Shown: piece by piece, positions 7,201 through 15,100 of the stretch
Position numbering within the stretch: position 1 is the first letter of the stretch
How the letters are laid out: every line of letters starts with the position of its first letter
Notes under the pieces: generated by a model
The model's input: only the letters and a program-made list of their open reading frames with translations
Databases searched by the model: none
Told to the model about the DNA's origin: nothing
Position numbers and translations under genes: made by a program
Assembly: GCA_043748535.1 (NCBI GenBank)
Contig: JAYTMY010000116.1
Span: forward strand, 1 to 27,495
DNA from: CAMCSH01 sp043748535
Lineage (GTDB): Bacteria; Verrucomicrobiota; Lentisphaeria; Lentisphaerales; Lentisphaeraceae
DNA: 27,495 nt
Reading direction: 5' to 3'

Positions 7201-7848
7201 ATGATTCGCCTCGAAAAGCTCAGTCTGTCCTTGGGTTCCTGTCACTTGCGGGAGCTCGATTTGGAGTTGGAGCGGGGGACCCTGAACATCCTGCTCGGGC
7301 GCAGCGGTTGCGGCAAGACCACCTTGCTGGAAGCGCTTTGCGGTCTGCGCAAGATCGATTCGGGGCGGATCTGGTGTGACGGCGAGGAGATCACGTCGCT
7401 CACTCCGGCGCAGCGGCGTCTGGGTTATGTGCCGCAGGATCTGGCGCTTTTCCAGGCCTTGAGTCCACGCGCCAATCTCGCCTTCGCCCTCGACATCGCG
7501 GGCTGGTCGCGTCCGGCCATCGAAACGCGGGTGCAGGAGCTTTGCGCCTTGCTCAAACTGGAAGCTTTGATCGAGCGCAAAAGTCTCGTCGGTTTTTCCG
7601 GCGGCGAACGGCAACGTCTGGCCCTCGGCCGCGCCTTGGCGCTGCGTCCCCGGCTGCTGCTGCTCGACGAGCCCTTTGCGGCGCTTGATCCGGAATTGCG
7701 GCAGGAGCTTGGCATCATGCTGCGCCAACTGGCGCGCCAGGAGCAGGTGACGATCCTGATGGTGACCCATTCCCGCGCCGAAGCCGAGACCCTCGGCGAC
7801 AGCCATTGGCGACTCGAGAACGGCAGCTTGAAAGCGGGCTTGGTGTGA
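7201..7848 (+). CDS. ABC transporter ATP-binding protein, molybdate/sulfate type (ModC-like, no TOBE domain)
   Basis: Encodes a 215-residue ATPase that powers the adjacent permease. Walker A is GRSGCGKTT (residues 33-41), the Q-loop is in YVPQD (76-80), the signature is FSGGE (132-136), Walker B is LLLLDE (152-157), and the switch histidine is in VTH (190). The start is ATG at 7201, giving the usual MIRLEKLSLSLG beginning; an earlier in-frame start would translate through the CGATATCG repeat and is unlikely. Full ModC proteins are about 350 residues with a C-terminal oxyanion-binding Mop/TOBE domain. That domain is absent, so regulation by bound molybdate is not expected. It sits 88 bp after the permease, the same strand, probably one transcript. 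Confidence 0.9.
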   Translation: MIRLEKLSLSLGSCHLRELDLELERGTLNILLGRSGCGKTTLLEALCGLRKIDSGRIWCDGEEITSLTPAQRRLGYVPQDLALFQALSPRANLAFALDIAGWSRPAIETRVQELCALLKLEALIERKSLVGFSGGERQRLALGRALALRPRLLLLDEPFAALDPELRQELGIMLRQLARQEQVTILMVTHSRAEAETLGDSHWRLENGSLKAGLV

Positions 7849-7858
7849 GCTCATTTTT

Positions 7859-8012
7859 AACCACGAAAAACACGAAAGACACGAAAGTTAGGGATTGAGT
7901 ATTGAGCTCATTTTCTACCACGGAAAACACGGATGGCACGGAAATTTGAGGATGAGGATGGAGTCGACTTGAGTTATTTCTTCTTTTCGTGTGCTTCGTG
8001 TATTTCGTGGTC
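7859..8012. repeat. CACGAA-type inverted and direct repeat block
   Basis: Two direct, related arms (7859-7887, AACCACGAAAAACACGAAAG...; 7917-7944, ACCACGGAAAACACGG...) are followed by an inverted arm (7983-8012, ending TTCGTGTATTTCGTGGTC). The block can form a hairpin and lies 11 bp after the ATPase stop codon, where it may act as a transcript end. Short frames inside it rich in FVFFVV are artefacts of the repeat. Confidence 0.8.
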
Positions 8013-8054
8013 AAAATTCATTTGTCTGCAGGAATGAAGCGGATCTACAGCTTT

Positions 8055-8228
8055 AACCTAAAAACCGCAGCAGCGCAGGATTTTCCGCGACCCTTTCAGG
8101 GTCAAAAATCATAACTCATTCCAACCCAGGGTGTCGCCGATGCGGCTCAACCCTGGGCTAAAATCTGAAACCCCTTTGGGGTCAAGCAACAGTTGAGCTC
8201 AAACAAGTTCGACAGCAGTTTTTAGGTT
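8055..8228 (+). repeat. 174-bp MITE-like element, copy A
   Basis: Bounded by terminal inverted repeats: AACCTAAAAACCGCAGCAG at the left, and a right end whose complement reads AACCTAAAAACTGCTG. The interior contains nested palindromes (GACCCTTTCAGGGTC, ACCCCTTTGGGGT, and AACCCAGGGT facing AACCCTGGGC). A second copy in inverted orientation lies at 15802-15974 and aligns along its whole length. There is no coding capacity, and I see no clear target-site duplication. It sits between the ATPase gene and the ndh terminator. Confidence 0.9.
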
Positions 8229-8264
8229 GACGCTTCTGGCGTCACTCAGGAGAAACTCAAAATG

Positions 8265-8294
8265 AAAAAACCCGCCGCAAAAAAATGCGGCGGG
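8265..8294 (-). terminator. Rho-independent terminator of ndh
   Basis: Read on the minus strand, a 9-bp perfect stem (CCCGCCGCA with TGCGGCGGG; 8286-8294 and 8271-8279) closes a short T-rich loop and is followed by six U (8270-8265). It lies 13 bp past the ndh stop codon, in the right orientation. Confidence 0.92.
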
Positions 8295-8307
8295 TGATCT
8301 TTTCTCA

Positions 8308-9603
8308 TCAGCTTGGCTTTCGCCCGAAACGCCACTCCTTGCCAATGATAAGGCGAGCGCTCTTGCGGAAGGTGATGTAGTTCCATGTCCACTTGATGAC
8401 AATGCCAAAGCGGTTGGTGAATCCGACGAGGTAGTAGACATGGATGAACATCCACGCCAACCAAGCGGGGAATCCGGCCATTTTGAACTGCTTCGATTGG
8501 CAGATGGCGCGGCTCCGGCCAATGGTTGCCATGCCACCTTTGTCGAGGTAACTGAAGGGCTTGGAAGCCTTACCCGAGGCGAGACGGCGGAACTCCGCCG
8601 CCAGATAGTTGCCCTGCTGCATCGCCACGGGAGCGACGCCCGGCAGCGGCATTGGGCGACCTTCCTTGTCCTTGAGATCGGGATTGGCGCAGTGAGCCAT
8701 GTCGCCCAAGACGAAGATCGCGGGCTGCTGCGGCACGGCGAGATAGTCGTTGACCTTGACCCGTCCGGCACGATCGATCTCCGCACCGGCAATGGTCGCC
8801 CCAAGTTTCGAAGCTTGCACACCGGCTGCCCACAGGACAGTTTTGGCAGCGACTCGCTGTCCGGCAATCTCGACGCCATTGGCGTCAATCTCCGTGACTC
8901 CCTTACCAGTGATGACTTCGACCCCGAGCTCCGCGAGCTGCTTTTGCGCTTTGGCGGCAAGGTTTTCTTCGAACATCGGGAGGATGCGGGGGCCGGCTTC
9001 GATAAGGATGATTTTAGCATCACTGGGACTGATCCGGCGGAAGTCGGATTTCAAGGTATGGCCGGCGAGTTCGCCGATGGCGCCGGCCAGCTCGACGCCA
9101 GTGGGGCCGCCGCCCACCACGACAAAGGTCAAGTGATCGCGGCGTTTCTCCAGATCGAGCTCCGCTTCGGCATTTTCGAAGGCGAGAAGAATGCGCCGGC
9201 GCATTTCCGTCGCCTGGTTCAAGGTCTTTAGGCCAGGAGCGAATTCCTCCCAATGATCCTTGCCGAAATAACTGTGTCGAGCGCCACAGGCGAGGACAAG
9301 CCGATCGTAAGGGATCGGCCCTCTGTCGGTGATCAGCTGCCGATTCTCCGCATCGACTTTTTCCGCCATGGCAAGGAGCACAGTGATGTTCTTCGCCGTG
9401 CTGAGAATCTGACGCAGGGGACGGGAGATATCGGCCGGCGACAAACCGCAAGAAGCGACTTGATAGAGCAAAGGCTGAAAAAGGTGGTGATTCCGGCGGT
9501 CGATCAAAGTCACCTCAAAACGTTCATCGTTAGCCAGACCTTTTGCGAGGTTCAGACCGGCAAAGCCTCCACCGACGATGACAATTCTCTGCGGATTAAG
9601 CAT
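8308..9603 (-). CDS. ndh: Type II NADH:quinone oxidoreductase (non-proton-pumping)
   Basis: A 431-residue single-subunit flavoprotein that oxidises NADH and reduces membrane quinone without pumping protons. The N-terminal FAD site is IVIVGGGFAGLNLA (residues 7-20), followed by the family motif NHHLFQPLLYQVA (38-50). The second dinucleotide site for NADH is VVVGGGPTGVELAGAIGEL (161-179). The FAD-contacting FVLGDMAHC and the APVAMQQG quinone-region motif follow. A C-terminal amphipathic/hydrophobic stretch (AWLAWMFIHVYYLVGF) gives membrane attachment. The start is ATG at 9603 with AAGGG about 6 bp upstream; an earlier ATG adds 14 polar residues without support. It is transcribed divergently from nhaD and has its own terminator. 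NDH-2 versus a related NAD(P)/FAD oxidoreductase cannot be fully separated, but length and motifs fit NDH-2. Confidence 0.93.
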   Translation of the reverse strand: MLNPQRIVIVGGGFAGLNLAKGLANDERFEVTLIDRRNHHLFQPLLYQVASCGLSPADISRPLRQILSTAKNITVLLAMAEKVDAENRQLITDRGPIPYDRLVLACGARHSYFGKDHWEEFAPGLKTLNQATEMRRRILLAFENAEAELDLEKRRDHLTFVVVGGGPTGVELAGAIGELAGHTLKSDFRRISPSDAKIILIEAGPRILPMFEENLAAKAQKQLAELGVEVITGKGVTEIDANGVEIAGQRVAAKTVLWAAGVQASKLGATIAGAEIDRAGRVKVNDYLAVPQQPAIFVLGDMAHCANPDLKDKEGRPMPLPGVAPVAMQQGNYLAAEFRRLASGKASKPFSYLDKGGMATIGRSRAICQSKQFKMAGFPAWLAWMFIHVYYLVGFTNRFGIVIKWTWNYITFRKSARLIIGKEWRFGRKPS

Positions 9604-9822
9604 GTGTTCCCTTCTTGTTTTTTTACCTGAACAAGCATGAGCCAAAAGACTGGCCTAGCAAGCGTCCCTCCCCGGGAAGATCTGTCACATGGACAACTTT
9701 ACGACATGTATCCTTCCGATTTGAGTGTGTAAGGGAGGTCAAAAACGCCCGCCCCCCACTGCTCCCTAGCTACCGGAGCTGATCCCTAAGTCCAAGTGCT
9801 CCAGGTCGAGTGATTCCTGCAA

Positions 9823-9952
9823 TTCCAGTTCGCTGGTCAACTGGGTAGAAGCCAGTCTTTGGCAACAATTTTGATCTGCGGCTCGCAGATGATGAAATTG
9901 GCCCTATTCTTGCGCTGCCTCCTCAGTATGTCATCCGCAACTGGAGATATTC
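9823..9952 (+). promoter_or_regulatory. Possible structured 5' leader of nhaD
   Basis: The 349-bp gap between ndh and nhaD holds no gene. Near nhaD there is a perfect 7-bp stem with a 3-base loop (ATCTGCG-GCT-CGCAGAT, 9874-9890). It is preceded by a weaker paired region (CTGG with CCAG, GCCA with TGGC, 9832-9863). The nhaD ribosome site GGAG follows. Leaders of sodium/proton antiporter genes sometimes carry Na+-sensing or other riboswitches, but I cannot match this to a consensus, and no promoter is obvious. Treat as a structured leader only. Confidence 0.25.
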
Positions 9953-11275
9953 ATGGACAAGACCTTCGCTCTCCTAGCCTCCACCGGCATCCCCCCGCAC
10001 TCCTTAGCCGGTTATTTGGTGCTCGGCATCTTCTGCTTGGGCATGGCGATGATTATCGCTGAAGCCTATTTGCATATGGACAAATTCAAACCGGCGATGT
10101 TCATGGTCACCGGCGTCTTTGTCATCGCCGGCTACTACTATGTGAACGATCCAGAGCATCTGAAGGATCACATGGACCACTTCCAATCGCATGCGATCGG
10201 GGAATTCTGCCCGCTGCTGATCTTCATGGCGATCATGTGGGTGATCGTCGAGATGATGAATGAACGCAATGTCTTTGGCGGCCTCAACTCACTGCTCCTG
10301 CGGATGGGCCTGCGCAGCCGCGGCATGTTCTGGGCTAGCGGCCTTCTCTCCGCCTTGCTCGCTCCCTTCCTTAACAACATCACCACCGCCATGATCTTCG
10401 GCAAATCGATCCAGAACATCTCCAAGGATCAGCGCTATACCCATGTCGCGTTTTGCAACATCATCCTGGCTTCCAACTCCGGCGTCTGGTTCATCGGCAC
10501 CGCCACCACCCTGATGGTCTACCTCAACGGGAAAATCACCATCGGCCAGCTTTTCTGGCTCATCCCCCCGGCTCTCGGCGGTTGGATCGTCTCCGCCCTC
10601 GTCCTCGATTATTTCTACCTTCGCAAAATCGGCGGCGAATCGATTGATCCTGAATCGGCCAACGACCCAGTGAAACGCGGTGGCATTGTCTTAGCCATCG
10701 CCAGCTTCTTCGCCATTGTCATCGGCGTCCTCGCCAATGTCATCCTCAAGATCGACATCTCCTTCGCGATGAGCGCCACCTTCGGCTGCTTGATGCTCTT
10801 TGTCTGGAGCCTGAAGAAATTCTACGGCATCCACATGCCTTGGATCCAGCAACTGCAAAAAGTCGAGTGGAACACCCTGCTCTTCTTCGTTGGCATCATC
10901 ATCGGCGTCGCCTGTCTTGGCGCCTGCGGCTGGCTCGGCTACATCAAGCAGCTCTTTGAACAAGTCAATCCGACTTTCTGCAACTGCGTTCTCGGCGTCA
11001 TATCCGGGGTGCTGGATAACGTGCCAGTCGAAGCCGCTGCCCTCGCCGCTGAGCCTGTCATGTCGCCGTCGCAATGGGCCTTGAACACCATGATGGTCGG
11101 TATTGGCGGCTCGCTCACCGTCATCGGCTCCGCCGCCGGGGTCATGTGTATGTCGCTCGAAAAGACCTACACCTTCGGCGCTCACTTCCGCTTCCTTCCC
11201 GCCATCCTCGCCAATTTCTTCGCCTCTCTCGCCTTGTGGTACCTTCAGTACGAAGTCCTCCATCTCGGCTGCTGA
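9953..11275 (+). CDS. nhaD: Na+/H+ antiporter, NhaD type
   Basis: A 440-residue inner-membrane antiporter of the ion transporter superfamily that expels Na+ (or Li+) in exchange for protons. About eleven to twelve hydrophobic helices are visible. Conserved NhaD segments are GLLSALLAPFLNNITTAM (helix-breaking core near residue 130), ILASNSGVWFIGTATTLMVY, the repeat-related GVISGVLDNVPVEAAAL (near 350) and GIGGSLTVIGSAAGVMCM. The paired NNI/DNVP motifs of the two inverted halves are the expected ion-binding regions. The start ATG at 9953 has GGAG 7-8 bp upstream. It is divergent from ndh and followed after 24 bp by a zinc-ribbon membrane protein. With the non-pumping NADH dehydrogenase next door, it fits sodium and pH homeostasis. 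Arsenite-type permease is an unlikely alternative. Confidence 0.93.
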   Translation: MDKTFALLASTGIPPHSLAGYLVLGIFCLGMAMIIAEAYLHMDKFKPAMFMVTGVFVIAGYYYVNDPEHLKDHMDHFQSHAIGEFCPLLIFMAIMWVIVEMMNERNVFGGLNSLLLRMGLRSRGMFWASGLLSALLAPFLNNITTAMIFGKSIQNISKDQRYTHVAFCNIILASNSGVWFIGTATTLMVYLNGKITIGQLFWLIPPALGGWIVSALVLDYFYLRKIGGESIDPESANDPVKRGGIVLAIASFFAIVIGVLANVILKIDISFAMSATFGCLMLFVWSLKKFYGIHMPWIQQLQKVEWNTLLFFVGIIIGVACLGACGWLGYIKQLFEQVNPTFCNCVLGVISGVLDNVPVEAAALAAEPVMSPSQWALNTMMVGIGGSLTVIGSAAGVMCMSLEKTYTFGAHFRFLPAILANFFASLALWYLQYEVLHLGC

Positions 11276-11299
11276 TCTTAAGATAAGGACCCGCACACC

Positions 11300-11962
11300 A
11301 TGAAAATCCTCTGCCCCGGCTGCAAATCGCCCGCTCAACCCGAGCAGGTCAACCTCAATCACTGCCTGGCTTATTGCGCCAAGTGCGAAGTGATGTTTGA
11401 CATCACCATTCCTGACAAGGAGACGGTCGAAGGCCTCGGCCGCATCGATGAAGCCATCATCAACAATCCTCCCCGCGCTTGCTGGGACAGCAAAGAGGGG
11501 GATGTCACCTATATCGGCGTCAGCACCCGCCACCCCGTCGGCTTTGTTCTTCTCCCCGCCGCCCTGATCGGTATCGGCATCACGCTTTGGCAATGCATCG
11601 GCGGCCAGATCGCCAATGGCTTTAACCTCGGCGAAAGCATCGTCGGTCTGCTGTTTTTAATCGCCACACTCGGCCTCAGCTTCTTCGGCCTGATGGCCAG
11701 CTTCGGACGCCTCGAATTCGCCATTCAAGGAGATGAGGTCATTCTCTTCCGCGGTTTCCGCAACATCGGTTTCGAGCGGGAATTCCGCCTTTCCGATGTC
11801 AAAGGCATCGACTTGGTCGAGAACTTCCGCCGTCGCGGCGGCCCCCTCACCAGCATTCTCGTCATCCGCGGCACCGATATCGAAATCTCGCAAGGCATGC
11901 GGCCGCAACGCCTGCACTTCCTCCTGAACGCCCTGCGTCAGGAATTGCAGCGCCGCAATTGA
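11300..11962 (+). CDS. Zinc-ribbon membrane protein of unknown function
   Basis: Encodes 220 residues. The N-terminus has a zinc-ribbon pattern (C5-P-G-C8, then C22, C26 and C29), so it probably binds one zinc ion in the cytoplasm. Two hydrophobic helices follow at about 78-102 and 108-135. The C-terminal part (about 138-215) is beta-rich, with LEFAIQGDEVILFRGFRNIG and SILVIRGTDIEISQG, and resembles a PH-like membrane-associated domain. No catalytic motif is visible and I do not recognise a named family. The start has AAGGA 9-10 bp upstream. It lies 24 bp after nhaD on the same strand, so the two are probably cotranscribed, which hints at a role connected with the antiporter; this is inference only. 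Confidence 0.8.
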   Translation: MKILCPGCKSPAQPEQVNLNHCLAYCAKCEVMFDITIPDKETVEGLGRIDEAIINNPPRACWDSKEGDVTYIGVSTRHPVGFVLLPAALIGIGITLWQCIGGQIANGFNLGESIVGLLFLIATLGLSFFGLMASFGRLEFAIQGDEVILFRGFRNIGFEREFRLSDVKGIDLVENFRRRGGPLTSILVIRGTDIEISQGMRPQRLHFLLNALRQELQRRN

Positions 11963-12132
11963 GTAGGATTTCGATTTGATTTTGGCTCTCGGCGGGAAGC
12001 GCTGAACCCCTCCTCACTCGCGCAAAGGCCCGGCTGGCATCTTGTTGCGACTTCCCCATCAGAGATTTTTCCGAGAAGGGCGATTTCCTCCTCTGTCGGC
12101 TGCCACGCCGGAGCTCTTTTGCCTCTTGCCAT
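11938..12132 (-). pseudogene. Small putative SANT/HTH-like DNA-binding protein, probably frameshifted remnant
   Basis: An ATG at 12132 follows the stop of the type IIG gene by 9 bp and has an AGAGG ribosome site. The first 30 residues (MARGKRAPAWQPTEEEIALL, then GKISDGEVATR) resemble short planctomycete/verrucomicrobial proteins of the form W-TPEE-LLG---D-EVA-RLGR. The expected continuation (R-FA-VR-RR--L--P) is not in the same frame. It appears in another frame as RAFARVRRGSALPAESQ. This suggests a frameshift near 12040 that broke the second half. The family's role is unknown; a helix-turn-helix contact with DNA is inferred. An intact 64-residue protein of the first frame is the alternative. 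Confidence 0.4.
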
Positions 12133-12141
12133 GACCAACCT

Positions 12142-15100
12142 CTAGCCTCCCACTCTGCCGTCGATGAGACGGCGGATTTTTCCTAAGCTTTCCAAGATGT
12201 CCAGGATTTGCGGCAAGCGCGATTTCCACGGGCCGCGGCCAGTGAATTTCGCCGCCAATTCCTCCGGCGTCAAGGGCGCGCCGGAACGGGCAATGACTTC
12301 GCCCACTTGCTTGATCTGCTCCGGCAAGGTCGAAGGCCAGGCCCGGATGATAGGGGCTTTAGGGGTTTTAGGGGCTGCAGCTTTGGGCTTCTTCGCTCCC
12401 TGGGAGCGCCGGCTGCCAGCCGGTTTGTTGGCGTCAGTTGCGTCTTCCTCAGCATCACCCGGCAGGACGCCTGGGCTCCCGGCTTGAGCTCTCAGCTGGA
12501 ACTCGGGACGCAAGTAGCGGATCTTGCCCGCCGCTTCTTCTTCCAGGCGCTCGGCGTTTAAGGCGGCAAGGCGGCTCAAAATCTCCTGCTCAAAGACCTC
12601 GCCGCGCTGACCGATCAGGTCGTCCCAGCCGTAGGCCTTCAAGGTCAAGGCGTCGATCTCGTCGTGAAGCTGCAAGAGCAGGCTGACCAGGCCGAGATCG
12701 TGGATCTTCTTCTCCTTGGCGCTGAGCTCGTCGCCAGATCGCAGCTTCTCCAGCACATTGTACATGCCCGTCAGGGTCAGCTCGGGATGCGCTTCCTGCT
12801 GCTTCTTGCGCGTCGCATCCAACTCTTCGCCAAGCTCGCGCAAACGCTCCTCGCATGGTCCGGCGGGAGGGAAGGGAAAGCACTCGAAGCATTTGGTTTT
12901 GACATATACGGGGTCATTCCCCACGCCGAGTCGGCTGCCTGTCGCTAGCGACCAAAGGACATGGGCGCTACTGGAGAGGATCGCCAATTTTGCGGCGTCC
13001 GCAATGGCTATATTGACAAGCTTATTGTCAGGCAGGATATCTTGATCGAGGAACTGGAAAATCCGGTGTTTAGTTGTCTCGACCGTGGCAATGTAGCGGG
13101 TGAGGCCGTCGAGCATTTTACGGAGGCCGGGATTAGGCCCACCAAATATCCACCAGAATTTCTTTCGACTTGCCATGTTGTTTAGATCCCGCTCGGGCTT
13201 CACCCGATACAGCACATGTTGATAGATGGCGGGAAATTGATGACGGACTTCTCTTTCGTCCAAACCGAAAAGGTCGATGACTCGGACGCCTCGCGGGCGT
13301 TGGGCGAGGTCTTTGCCGTTGCGGTAGGCGCGAAGATGTTTTTCTGCGCCCTCAATTTCGCCAAGCCCAAGACTTAGCGCTTCTTCTTCCGTGATGATGA
13401 AGCCGTCGCCGTGTAGTTTGACGCCTGGCGTGCTGACTTCTTGATTTCCCACAAGCGCCTTGGCCTGCGTGACATCCGCTCCTGTGCTCAGATCGGGGTG
13501 GATATGAGCTTGCGTCGAGCGCAATTCGATCTTGTAGCCTTCGGCGTCGCCGTGGTCTTCTTCGCTGCTGATGCAAAGGAGTTTGCCGGGGCGCGGATCG
13601 AGGGTGCCGACGCTCATGGCGATGCGCACGGCGGCACCTTCAGCGGCGTCGACCCAGGGGTGATCGGGGATGGCGAAGGCGAGGTGCAGCTCCCTGGGAG
13701 CGCGCATGTCCACATGCGCTTCTTCGTTCTTAAGAGCGCGTGTGGACACGCGCGCTCCCAGAGGCGGCCGCATCTGAGCTTCCAGAACTCGGCGATTGAA
13801 GGTCTGCTTGATCGAGTTGGTGGTGATGAAGCCGAAGCGACGGCTTTTCCCGGCGCGAACGCTCTCGGCTGCTTGATGCCACCAGTACATGACGAAGTCG
13901 GCCGATTCCGGCACTTCTTTCCAAGCCAAACGCAAGGAGTCGCAATAGCCATCGCCGAGGGCGGCGCGCATCGTGGCTCCGCCAATAAAAGGCGGATTGC
14001 CGACGATGAAATCGGCTTGCGGCCATTCGGCGCGGCGGGGTTTCGAGTAGGTGTAGAGCGGGATCTGTTTCGACTCATCGGGAACGAGCTGAGCGGTGAC
14101 CGGGTGGAGCTTGCGGGAGAGGCCATCCCAGCGCATTAAGGGCTTGCCGTTTTCCGGGTCGAGCAAGAGCTCTTTGGAGTCGTAACTGAGGACGGCGTCG
14201 CGGTTTTGGATGTTCTTGAAATCGCGGAGGACCGGCGAGGGGTAGAAGGGCGCATCGGGTTTGAGTTTGTATTGCCATTGCAGATGGCCTATCCAGAGGA
14301 CCAGTTCAGCGAGGGCAGCGGCGCGGCTGTTGATTTCGAGACCGAGGAACTGGTGCGGGTCGACGGCGTCGCCGCCGATGCCGAGGAGCGGGCTGGGGGT
14401 TTTGACATCTGGGAAATCGTGGTGGATGCGTTCGATCAGGTCGAGGATTTCGGCTTCGAGGCGTTTGAAGTGTTCGAGGGTGACGTAGAGGAAGTTGCCG
14501 GAGCCGCAGGCCGGGTCGAGAACGGTGGTTTGAGCGAGGCGGGAGCGGAAGGCCTGGAGCTCGGTGAGTGCGGCGAGGACTTCCTTCTGTTCGAGGTGGA
14601 GGAAGGCGGCGGCGCGGACCGCGTCCCACTCCTCGCGGAGCGGCTCGATGACGGCGGGCAGGACGAGGCGCTCGACATAGGCGCGCGGGGTGTAGTGGGC
14701 GCCGAGGGCGTGGCGTTCGGCGGGGTCGAGGGCGCGTTCGAGGAGTGTGCCGAAGATGGCCGGCTCGACTTGGCGCCAGTCGGCGTGGGCGGCGGCGTAG
14801 AGGATTTCGACTTGTTCCTTGGAGAGCGGCAGCACGGAGGGGTTCTTGAAGAAAGAGCCGTTGAATTTGCGGATGGCGCAATCGAAGACCTGGGAGAAGT
14901 CGGAGCCTTTGTCCATATCGGCCCAGAGCTGAGCGAGCTTGAATTGCAGCTTGGCCGGGTCATCGACCCATTTCAGCAGGAGCTTTTCGAAGTGATGCAG
15001 CGGGAGGAGGCCGACATCTTCGGCGAACATGCAGAAGAGGCAGCGCGACAGGAAGGCGGAGACATCTTCGGAGGCGTGGCCGTCCTTTTCGAGCGAGGCG

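Noticed and set aside
7715..8014. Minus-strand frame of 99 residues with FVFFVVK and SVFSVV motifs
   Set aside because: These residues come from the CACGAA repeat block; no ribosome site and no domain.
8265..8294. ndh terminator considered as part of the neighbouring MITE
   Set aside because: It lies 37 bp outside the element's terminal repeat and has no counterpart at copy B; stem plus U-tract fits an ordinary terminator.
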